Shown piece after piece: positions 1 to 5,829 of a stretch of DNA of 6,110 nucleotides. Source of the DNA: an uncultured Lachnospiraceae bacterium (GTDB taxonomy: Bacteria; Bacillota_A; Clostridia; Lachnospirales; Lachnospiraceae); NCBI GenBank assembly GCA_905200565.1, contig CAJKKX010000153.1:1-6110 (forward strand), given 5' to 3'. Positions within the stretch are counted from its first letter, which is position 1. Every line of letters starts with the position of its first letter. The position numbers and the translations under genes were made by a program. The notes under the pieces are model-generated. The model worked only from the letters and a program-made list of their open reading frames with translations, did no database searches and was not told the origin of the DNA.

Positions 1-239
1 TCGGCAGCAAATATGGAAAAACAGCAGCGCAGATAGCACTTAGATGGAACGCACAGCGTGGAGTTTCCATTATTCCGAAATCCGTTCATGTGGATCGGAT
101 GGAGCAGAATATTGACATCTGGGATTTTGAATTGACGGAGGAAGAAATGCAGCAGATTGCCGCAAAGGATCTGGGGCACAGTGAGATTGTAAACCATGAT
201 GATCCGGCATTCGTAAAATTCGTATTAAACCTGCATTGA
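1..239 (+). CDS. Aldo/keto reductase, C-terminal part (5' end outside window)
   Basis: The first whole codon is at base 3, and 78 codons run to a TGA at 237-239. Aldo/keto reductases are cytosolic NADPH-dependent enzymes that reduce aldehydes or ketones. Visible family marks are the NADPH-binding strand and loop SIIPKS followed by the helix with RMEQN, then the final segment IWDFELTEEEM and the terminal DLGHSEIVNHDDP. The catalytic Asp-Tyr-Lys-His residues would lie upstream of the window. The sequence aligns without gaps to the C-terminus of the second aldo/keto reductase at 2349-3197; by hand count 38 of the first 66 aligned residues are identical, so the two are paralogs rather than a recent copy. 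It ends in the DPxxVK-type tail that I recall as common in this family. The exported hydrolase gene starts 16 bp after the stop, so the two are probably co-transcribed. Family assignment is secure; the substrate is unknown. Confidence 0.93.
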   Translation, partial: GSKYGKTAAQIALRWNAQRGVSIIPKSVHVDRMEQNIDIWDFELTEEEMQQIAAKDLGHSEIVNHDDPAFVKFVLNLH

Positions 240-255
240 GAGGAGGATATGCAGG

Positions 256-1314
256 ATGAAGCGTGTTTTTGCGGCAAATTTTTTGTTATGTATGCTTACT
301 TTTTGCATAATTGCATATGGGCAGTCAGATAGTCCGCAGGATACGCCTGCTGATTCCAAACCGACCAGTCAGAGTTCGGGAACCACAGTCGATTCGGAAC
401 CGGATGATTCTGAGCTGCCGGAAGGCGAAGATAGCTTCGCAGGTGTGACCAGGGAAACCAGAGTGCAGGATGTGATCGATAACCCGGTGTTTGGGGAGTA
501 CGGCAGATTGATCTTCCCGGTCGACCGGACGATCAGCAGTGAGCTGACACTGGAGAATGTGGGGGATATTCTGACCTGGTATACTTACATAAATCCGGAT
601 AAGACCGTGGAAATCGTGAACCACCTGGGCGAAAACGCTGCGGCGGGAGATACGGTTTTCTACGATATTTATACGGAGGAAGAAAAGACAGAAGATCCGC
701 AGAAAGAAAATACCGGTCTGTTTTTCTTCCGGGGAGAGCCGGATGGGAAAACAGCGATCTGTAATGCGGGCGGCGGCTTTGTCTATGTAGGTGCCATGCA
801 GGACAGTTTTCCTCATGCACTGGAGCTTTCTAAGAAAGGCTACAATGCTTTTGCTCTGATTTACCGTCCCGGCGCACAGACCGCCTGTGAGGATCTGGCG
901 CGGGCTATTGCCTTTCTCCATGAACACGCAGAGGAATTGCAGATAGATATGACGGATTACTCCCTTTGGGGTGGCTCCGCAGGGGCGCGGATGGCCGCAT
1001 GGCTTGGCTCCTATGGAACAGAAAGCTTTGGGGAAGAAGCGTATCCCCGTCCGGCAGCGGTTATTATGCAGTATACGGGGCTGTCCGAAGTGACCGGGGA
1101 TGAGCCGCCGACCTATAATTGTGTTGGTACAAGGGATGGAATCGCCTCTTATCGAATGATGGAGGAACGGATCCGTCAGATACAGGCGCAGGGGACAGAT
1201 GCCCAGATTGAAGTATTTGATGGGCTTCCCCATGGTTTCGGTCTGGGCGAAGGCACAGTTGCCGAAGGCTGGCTTGACAATGCGGCAGCTTTTTGGGAGA
1301 GACAAATGGATTGA
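256..1314 (+). CDS. Exported alpha/beta hydrolase (esterase-like), 352 aa
   Basis: This is a predicted secreted serine hydrolase of the alpha/beta fold, likely an esterase or deacylase. Residues 1-22 form a signal peptide: K2-R3, a hydrophobic core, and an A-Y-G cleavage site before Q23. Cys17 is preceded by Phe, so there is no good lipobox. Residues 23-60 are a Ser/Asp/Pro/Thr-rich linker. The catalytic domain covers roughly 80-350. It has an oxyanion-type NAGGGF at 170-175, the nucleophile elbow G-G-S-A-G at 239-243 (Ser241), a probable acid Asp294 in TRDG, and His326 in LPHGFG. All three triad residues are present, so the enzyme should be active. The oxyanion motif lacks the His of the common HGGG form. 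The start at 256 is supported by AGGAGG at 241-246, nine bases upstream; an ATG at 249 is out of frame. It lies 16 bp after an aldo/keto reductase gene, implying one transcript. The substrate cannot be inferred. Confidence 0.9.
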   Translation: MKRVFAANFLLCMLTFCIIAYGQSDSPQDTPADSKPTSQSSGTTVDSEPDDSELPEGEDSFAGVTRETRVQDVIDNPVFGEYGRLIFPVDRTISSELTLENVGDILTWYTYINPDKTVEIVNHLGENAAAGDTVFYDIYTEEEKTEDPQKENTGLFFFRGEPDGKTAICNAGGGFVYVGAMQDSFPHALELSKKGYNAFALIYRPGAQTACEDLARAIAFLHEHAEELQIDMTDYSLWGGSAGARMAAWLGSYGTESFGEEAYPRPAAVIMQYTGLSEVTGDEPPTYNCVGTRDGIASYRMMEERIRQIQAQGTDAQIEVFDGLPHGFGLGEGTVAEGWLDNAAAFWERQMD

Positions 1315-1370
1315 AAAAACAAGCTCCGATCATCAATGAGTTACAATACTTTCAAAGACGGAGCGCAGCT

Positions 1371-1400
1371 TTGCTGAACAATGGTGTGGAGATGCCCATT
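1371..1400 (+). pseudogene. Relic of an aldo/keto reductase 5' end
   Basis: Ten codons read L-L-N-N-G-V-E-M-P-I, which matches the N-terminal signature of bacterial aldo/keto reductases. The complete paralog at 2349 has LNNGVTMP in the same place. Over the eight shared codons (1374-1397) there are seven base differences. Five of them are synonymous, one per codon in five codons, and the other two fall in one codon (Glu versus Thr). That pattern suggests old coding ancestry rather than chance or a recent duplication. The similarity stops at about 1400, where the expected GFGVFQ continuation is replaced by sequence belonging to the LysR gene on the other strand. Upstream of 1371 there is no convincing ATG in this frame. 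The match is short, so this call is an inference. Confidence 0.5.
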
Positions 1401-1403
1401 GCA

Positions 1404-2246
1404 TCATGCGCGGCCTGGCAGATATGCCTTGTGAGATTTATGTACACAGCAATAAAATGTGATATGGGCTTCCGGATCAAGGATGGGAAGCACCATGCGG
1501 TTGGTTCGTTCTGCCCAGCGCTCGCTGTGTTTTAATGTCAGGTTTGAAGCAAAGGCAGGAAGTGCGGAAAGCTGAACGAGCGCCGAGAAGGCTTCATCCT
1601 GATCCTGGAGAATGAAATTTGTCTGCGGCATTTTCGAGATCACCCGTTCTTCCCAGATGCCGATTTCTTTGAACAGCAGCATAGTCTCCCCTGCCAGGTC
1701 ATCCAGATAAATACCCTCTTTGCGGTTTGCAAGGGGATGGGCCGGAGGGACGGTAAGACAGAGGTCTTCGGTACAGAGCGGACGGCAAAGAACATCCGGG
1801 GCAGATACTTCCTGATCAGTAATGATGATCTGGTAGGTGCCTTTTTCTAATCCGGGGAGTAAACGTTCCCGGACTGCTGTTTCGGAGTTCAGAGCCATTC
1901 CATGAAAACGCTCTGTCAGTTCCGGGAGCAATTCCAATAAAGGACCGGGAGCGCAGGCTCCGATGGAAATGGTGCGCAGACTCCGCTCATAAGCCTGGAT
2001 CGCACCTGTCATTGTATTTACATCGTCCAGAATCCGTCTGGCATACTGGACAGCAAGCTTTCCGGTCTTATTCAGGGTGATTTTATTTTTCTGCCGGTCG
2101 AACAGAGTGACGTTCCATTCGGCTTCTAATTTCTGGATGGAACGGGTAAGTGCCGGCTGAGAGATGTGAACAATTTCTGCGGCTTTTGACAGTGTGCCGG
2201 TATCGGCAATGGCGACCAGCTGGTAAAACTGATTTAATTCGGCCAT
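1404..2246 (-). CDS. LysR-family transcriptional regulator, 280 aa
   Basis: This is a DNA-binding regulator of the LysR family, which normally works as a tetramer and responds to a small-molecule coinducer. Residues 1-60 form the winged helix-turn-helix, with the typical run from TGTLSKAAE through ISQPALTRSIQKLE to the wing at LFDR and the Leu-Thr-Gly-like LNKTG. Residues 62-90 form the linker helix, and about 91-275 form the periplasmic-binding-protein-like effector domain. The start is set by a complementary AAGGAGGA at 2253-2260, six bases from the ATG at 2244-2246. It is divergent from the aldo/keto reductase gene at 2349, the classic arrangement for a LysR protein and its target. At 280 residues it is a little short for the family (usually about 290-310) and stops soon after the last effector-domain strand, FYCCVHK. 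The stop lies four bases from the aldo/keto reductase relic, so a rearrangement may have trimmed the C-terminus. Confidence 0.93.
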   Translation of the reverse strand: MAELNQFYQLVAIADTGTLSKAAEIVHISQPALTRSIQKLEAEWNVTLFDRQKNKITLNKTGKLAVQYARRILDDVNTMTGAIQAYERSLRTISIGACAPGPLLELLPELTERFHGMALNSETAVRERLLPGLEKGTYQIIITDQEVSAPDVLCRPLCTEDLCLTVPPAHPLANRKEGIYLDDLAGETMLLFKEIGIWEERVISKMPQTNFILQDQDEAFSALVQLSALPAFASNLTLKHSERWAERTNRMVLPILDPEAHITFYCCVHKSHKAYLPGRA

Positions 2247-2348
2247 AACAAGTCCTCCTTTTCAGTATGTGTCTGTATTATAATAGATTTTAAAGCAAAT
2301 GGGAAGACTTTTAGGGCCGTTTATTGTACCTGATAAGGGAGGATTCGT
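2247..2348. promoter_or_regulatory. Divergent promoter region between LysR and aldo/keto reductase genes
   Basis: This 102 bp gap must hold promoters for both directions. The perfect 10 bp palindrome TATTATAATA at 2276-2285 supplies a TATAAT on each strand. On the minus strand, TATAAT (complement of 2277-2282) with TTCCCA (complement of 2300-2305) and a 17 bp spacer forms a fair sigma-A promoter for the LysR gene. On the plus strand no good -35 accompanies the TATAAT at 2279-2284, as expected if the promoter needs an activator. TTAT-N8-ATAA at 2321-2336 fits the loose T-N11-A form of a LysR binding site, but it overlaps the start of the plus-strand ribosome binding site at 2335-2343, so it may be coincidental. 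Site assignments are inference from pattern alone. Confidence 0.5.
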
Positions 2349-3197
2349 ATGGAATATATTACGTTGAATAACGGGGTAACGATGCCCCAGGAAGGGTATG
2401 GCGTGTTTCAGATCCCGCCGGAGGAATGTGAAAGATGTGTCAGTGATGCGCTTTCCGTTGGATACCGGCTGATCGATACGGCATCTTCTTATGGAAATGA
2501 GAAAGGTGTGGGAGATGCGGTCAGGAAATCCGGCATTCCCCGCGAAGAATTATTTATTACCACGAAGCTGTGGGTGCAGGATACCAGCTATGAGGGGGCA
2601 AAAAAGGCTGCTATGGATTCCATGAAGCGGCTGGGACTGGACTATCTGGATCTGTATTTGATCCATCAGCCTTTCGGGGATTACTATGGAGCATGGCGGG
2701 CCATGGAAGAAATGTATCAGGAGGGAATCATCCGCGCTATCGGAGTCTGTAATTTTGACGAGGCCCGTCTGGTAGATCTGTGTGCGAACCATGAAATACA
2801 GCCTGCAGTCAACCAGGTGGAAATGCATCCGTTTTATCAGCAGATTTCTGCCATTCAAACCATGAAGCGGTACAAGGTACAGCCGGAGGCATGGGGACCT
2901 CTTTCCGAGGGACAAAAGAATATCTTCCGGCACCGCCTTCTGAGTAAAATCGCTGCCAGATACCAAAAGAGTACGGCGCAGATCATTTTACGGTGGCATA
3001 TTCAAAGAGGCGTCGTTATCATTCCCAAATCCACCCGAAAGGAGCGGATGGAGGAAAACTTAAATATCTGGGATTTTACTCTGGATAAAAAGGACATGGA
3101 CGCGATTGCAGCGCTGGACATCGGACACAGTGAGATTATCAACCACTATTCATCCAGTACGGCAAGAGCCTTAAATGCTATGAGGATCCATGCATAA
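2349..3197 (+). CDS. Aldo/keto reductase, 282 aa, complete
   Basis: This is a cytosolic NADPH-dependent carbonyl reductase of the aldo/keto reductase superfamily (TIM barrel). The N-terminal signature LNNGVTMP is at 6-13. The full catalytic tetrad is present: Asp43 in LIDTA, Tyr48 in SSYGNE, Lys73 in TTKLW and His106 in LIHQP. Substrate and cofactor residues include Asn135, the Asn155-Gln156 pair in AVNQVEMHP, Trp182 in EAWGPL, and IPKS at 225-228 followed by RMEEN for the NADPH phosphate. Length is normal. The last 16 residues are unlike the DPxxVK tail of the paralog at the left edge. The ATG at 2349 follows AAGGGAGGA at 2335-2343. The gene is divergent from the LysR gene and 21 bp upstream of the flavodoxin lipoprotein gene, so it is probably the first gene of a LysR-controlled operon. 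The substrate is unknown. Confidence 0.95.
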   Translation: MEYITLNNGVTMPQEGYGVFQIPPEECERCVSDALSVGYRLIDTASSYGNEKGVGDAVRKSGIPREELFITTKLWVQDTSYEGAKKAAMDSMKRLGLDYLDLYLIHQPFGDYYGAWRAMEEMYQEGIIRAIGVCNFDEARLVDLCANHEIQPAVNQVEMHPFYQQISAIQTMKRYKVQPEAWGPLSEGQKNIFRHRLLSKIAARYQKSTAQIILRWHIQRGVVIIPKSTRKERMEENLNIWDFTLDKKDMDAIAALDIGHSEIINHYSSSTARALNAMRIHA

Positions 3198-3218
3198 AAC
3201 GAAAGGAATGAAAGAATC

Positions 3219-4031
3219 ATGAAAAGAAAAATTGCATTTGTATTAGCTGCTGCACTGACGCTTGGGCTGACGGCCTGCGGAGCAGCGAATGACTCTGACA
3301 ATACCGGCAATTCGTCTGCGCAGAGCGAATCCGGTCAGACTGCAGAAAGCAGTGTGCAGGACTCGCAGGATAGCGTGGAAAGCAGTGTGCAGGACTCGCA
3401 GGGTAGCGTGGAAAGCGGTTTGCAGGATAACGGAGATAACGCGACAGAGAGCGTTGACAACGCAGAGAACGCAGGAAAAGGAAAGGTTCTGATCGCTTAT
3501 TTTGCAGTCGCTGAAAACAGCGATGTAGACGCCGTTTCCTCTGCCAGCGTCACGGAAGTAAACGGCGAAGCAAAGGGCCTGGTTCGGACGGTAGCGGAGG
3601 ACATTCAGGCTGTCACAGGCGGCGACCTGTTCTCCATTGAAACTTCGGTAAACTACCCGGGCGACATCAATGATCTGATCGAGTATGCTTCTGTGGAGCA
3701 GGAAAACGATGAACGTCCGGAACTGACTTCACATATCGAAAATTTAGATGAGTATGACACGATTTTTGTGGGCTATCCGCTGTGGTGGTATGACCTTCCT
3801 CAGGTGATGTACAGCTTCTTTGACGAATATGACTTCTCCGGAAAGACGATTATTCCTTTCGATGTGCACAGAGGCAGCCGACTTTCCGGGACACCCGACA
3901 CGATTCAGGAACTGGAACCGGATGCCACAGTGATTTCCGATGGATTTGCCGTTGTCCATGAAACAGCAGAAGCGTCTGTATCCGACGTGGCTGCCGATGT
4001 AGAGGAGTGGCTGCATGGATTTGGCTATTGA
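3219..4031 (+). CDS. Lipoprotein-anchored flavodoxin, 270 aa
   Basis: This is a flavodoxin-fold (Flavodoxin_4-like) protein exported and tethered to the membrane by lipid. Residues 1-20 form a lipoprotein signal peptide with the lipobox L-T-A-C and acylated Cys20. Residues 21-86 are an acidic Ser/Asp/Gln/Asn-rich spacer with an 11-residue repeat. The flavodoxin domain covers about 89-270: first strand KVLIAYFAV, GGDLFSIE at 124-131, TIFVGYPLWWYDLP at 171-184 (flavin-stacking region), SGKTIIPF and RLSGT near 211-215, and a C-terminal helix ending EEWLHGFGY. The usual phosphate-binding loop after the first strand (TGNT-like) is replaced by AVAENSDVDA, which I recall from some clostridial flavodoxins. 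Flavin binding is therefore likely but not certain. The Shine-Dalgarno is modest (AAAGGAA, 3202-3208). It follows the aldo/keto reductase by 21 bp, implying co-transcription. The electron partner is unknown. Confidence 0.9.
   Translation: MKRKIAFVLAAALTLGLTACGAANDSDNTGNSSAQSESGQTAESSVQDSQDSVESSVQDSQGSVESGLQDNGDNATESVDNAENAGKGKVLIAYFAVAENSDVDAVSSASVTEVNGEAKGLVRTVAEDIQAVTGGDLFSIETSVNYPGDINDLIEYASVEQENDERPELTSHIENLDEYDTIFVGYPLWWYDLPQVMYSFFDEYDFSGKTIIPFDVHRGSRLSGTPDTIQELEPDATVISDGFAVVHETAEASVSDVAADVEEWLHGFGY
3345..3428 (+). repeat. 33 bp in-frame tandem repeat in the flavodoxin linker
   Basis: Units begin with GAAAGC at 3345, 3378 and 3411, a strict 33 bp period. The first two units differ by one base (GGATAGC versus GGGTAGC) and the third is partial and more diverged. 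Each unit encodes eleven residues of the form ESSVQDSQ(D/G)SV, lengthening the flexible spacer between the lipid anchor and the flavodoxin domain. The period is a multiple of three, so copy number changes would keep the frame. Confidence 0.9.
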
Positions 4032-4068
4032 TGAGGCAGCCTGTTATGCTGACGAACAGAGACCGGCA
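4032..4068. other. Convergent intergenic gap without visible terminator
   Basis: Only 37 bp separate the stop of the flavodoxin gene from the stop of the flavoprotein gene on the other strand. I see no GC-rich hairpin with a T-run on either strand; the only small hairpin is CAGC-N7-GCTG near 4035-4050, too weak to call. Transcripts may read into each other. Confidence 0.6.
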
Positions 4069-5808
4069 TTACAGCACTGGCATGTTATCCCGGCAGGGGC
4101 TGTCAAAGGTTTCGATGGATCCGTGACGGATGCGAACCGCAATTCTTTTCCGGAAGGAACGGTTCTGGTGCGGATAATCCTGCCGGAAATGTGCGCCCCG
4201 GCTTTCTTTGCGTTCGGCCATGGCTGATACGATGGCCTGTGCAAGCGTCAGGAAATTCTCTGCCTGGAATATCAGCTCAGGGGCAACATCCGTATCTGCG
4301 GTCAGCAGCTCCCATGGGAAGTAGGATGATTGAAGCGCGCAGAGCCGGTGAAGGACTTCGTCGAGTTCGTTCTGGGTTCGTACAATATTACAGTGCGTCC
4401 ACATCAGTTCCCTGACTTCTGCTATGACGGCGGAAGGGGAGCGGGAAGCGGCTGCAGAGGCAGCGGGAGTGTCGGCGGCGCGGCAGACAGAACGCATTTG
4501 CCGCTGGATTTCCTGCTCAGTTACGGACAGGATGTCCGTATTGCTGCAATAACGCGCGGCAGAATGGGCGGCCAGTGTGCCGAATACGAGGCAGCTTCCG
4601 GAGGCGTTTCCGCCAAGCCGGTCTGCACCGTGGATCCCGCCGGCGCATTCTCCGCAGGCAAAGAGACCGGCAATGGAGGTCTGACAGTCGTGATCCACCA
4701 GTATTCCGCCATTGGCCGCATGAAAAAACGGCGCAATAGTGATCGGATCTTTTACAATATCGATATGAAAGGTTTCCTTCAGCCATCGGATATAATCCTT
4801 TATATAACTCCTGCCGTCTTTTAAAATTTCATCATGGTAGCGAATCAGGACACCGTTGTCAGGAGACGACAGCGAGGCCTTTAATAAGGCAAAATCAAAA
4901 TCCGCGGAGCCGTCTGAGGTAGTAAACGGACCGTGGGCGGCGCGAAGCCGCAGGCATTTTTTCATTTCATCGACAGAGGAAAACTGTTTCTGTAAGACAT
5001 TGTTTCCCTGCGTGTCATAGAGCCCTTCACAGTAATCCAGACTTCCTTCACGAAATACGATCTTATATCCGGGCGAGATAAAGCCGGGAATGAATTGATT
5101 AAATTCCAGGTTGATCAGCGAAGCACCGACCTTTAAAGCCAGGGCATGACCGTTCCCCGAAACGTCAGGGCTGTTCAGATTGTGCTTGTACAGGGCGCCA
5201 AAACCGCCGGTGGCGAGAATGACAGCTTTTGCGGAAATAAATTCATAGTTCCGGGTATCTTTGTGGTAAAAGCAGGCGCCGCCGATTCTGGGGGCGGCGG
5301 AGGAAGCATCCAGGATAATATGGATCAGCTCTGTATGCTCCTGCAAATCTATATTTTTTTCCTGCCGGATCGTCTGATACATGGAATGCCGGATAGCTTT
5401 CCAGTCTTTCCAGTAATACAGGTCATGAGGGTGGCTGGCAAAGCAGGCAAGCTTGGGTTCCGGAAGCTTGTGAAAGGGGATACCCATGCGGTTCAGATAT
5501 TGAATGCAGGAGGCGATATGCCTGATATAATACCGGTTTAAAAAAGCATCATTCATATGCGCGCTGCAATTGCGGATATCTTCCATAAAAACTTCTTCAT
5601 CGGATTTATCTATGGTACATTGGCAGTGGAGCGTATCCATGTGGCTGTAAAAACTGGAGCCGGAACACAGCCGCGTGCTGGGACAAAGAAGAACGGAGGC
5701 TCCGGCATCGGCGGCACGAAAAGCGGCAGTAAGACCGGCAAGACCGCTGCCGATTACAAGAATGTCGTATGTTCTGGAACTGATCTGAAATGGAATTTGC
5801 TTCTGCAT
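4069..5808 (-). CDS. FAD-dependent oxidoreductase, SdhA/FrdA/NadB superfamily, 579 aa
   Basis: This is a cytosolic flavoprotein of the fumarate reductase/succinate dehydrogenase/L-aspartate oxidase superfamily (FAD_binding_2). The FAD dinucleotide fold is DILVIGSGLAGLTAA with GxGxxG at 20-25, plus ATGGFG at 199-204 and SIAGLFACGECAGG-HGADRLGGNA at 378-402. The capping region lies roughly between 235 and 365. The helical C-terminal domain (about 430-579) carries KESRGAHFRQDYP near 534-546, typical of SdhA/FrdA. The protein is full length with no signal peptide or FMN domain. His363 and Arg397, matching conserved active-site residues, are kept. The QFHPT motif reads QFIPG at 238-242, losing its His, and the NadB-like AQGG after the SSFY motif reads SHMD (55-58). 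It is therefore unlikely to be a standard succinate, fumarate or aspartate enzyme. No iron-sulfur or membrane subunit is in the window. The start is supported by a complementary AGGAGG at 5818-5823. It lies 21 bp downstream of an FCD regulator gene. Confidence 0.9.
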   Translation of the reverse strand: MQKQIPFQISSRTYDILVIGSGLAGLTAAFRAADAGASVLLCPSTRLCSGSSFYSHMDTLHCQCTIDKSDEEVFMEDIRNCSAHMNDAFLNRYYIRHIASCIQYLNRMGIPFHKLPEPKLACFASHPHDLYYWKDWKAIRHSMYQTIRQEKNIDLQEHTELIHIILDASSAAPRIGGACFYHKDTRNYEFISAKAVILATGGFGALYKHNLNSPDVSGNGHALALKVGASLINLEFNQFIPGFISPGYKIVFREGSLDYCEGLYDTQGNNVLQKQFSSVDEMKKCLRLRAAHGPFTTSDGSADFDFALLKASLSSPDNGVLIRYHDEILKDGRSYIKDYIRWLKETFHIDIVKDPITIAPFFHAANGGILVDHDCQTSIAGLFACGECAGGIHGADRLGGNASGSCLVFGTLAAHSAARYCSNTDILSVTEQEIQRQMRSVCRAADTPAASAAASRSPSAVIAEVRELMWTHCNIVRTQNELDEVLHRLCALQSSYFPWELLTADTDVAPELIFQAENFLTLAQAIVSAMAERKESRGAHFRQDYPHQNRSFRKRIAVRIRHGSIETFDSPCRDNMPVL

Positions 5809-5829
5809 GAAAAATATCCTCCTGAGGAC

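Noticed and set aside
256..324. Hydrolase considered as a lipoprotein because of Cys17
   Set aside because: Cys17 is preceded by Phe, which does not fit a lipobox; an A-Y-G signal peptidase I site after residue 22 fits better.
325..1305. Long open frame of 326 codons on the minus strand, antisense to the hydrolase
   Set aside because: It lies wholly inside the hydrolase gene. Its translation is rich in Arg, Cys, His and Pro without a recognisable domain, whereas the plus strand has an intact signal peptide and catalytic triad. It is a shadow frame.
1323..1364. Possible terminator hairpin GCTCCG / CGGAGC after the hydrolase
   Set aside because: The stem is six base pairs with a loop of 30 bases and no T-run follows, so it does not look like an intrinsic terminator.
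1293..1535. 80-codon plus-strand frame overlapping the hydrolase end and the LysR 3' end
   Set aside because: Only codons at about 1371-1400 resemble a known family; the rest is antisense to LysR. I treat the short match as a relic, not a gene.
3345..3428. Repeat with 33 bp period considered as a CRISPR-like array
   Set aside because: The units are directly adjacent with no spacers and encode an in-frame linker, so this is a coding tandem repeat.
4330..4824. 164-codon plus-strand frame inside the flavoprotein gene
   Set aside because: Antisense to well-conserved FAD-binding and C-terminal motifs. The translation is Gly/Arg-rich in its first half and shows no domain.
5146..5541. 131-codon plus-strand frame inside the flavoprotein gene
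   Set aside because: Antisense to the conserved FAD-domain coding sequence, with no recognisable family.
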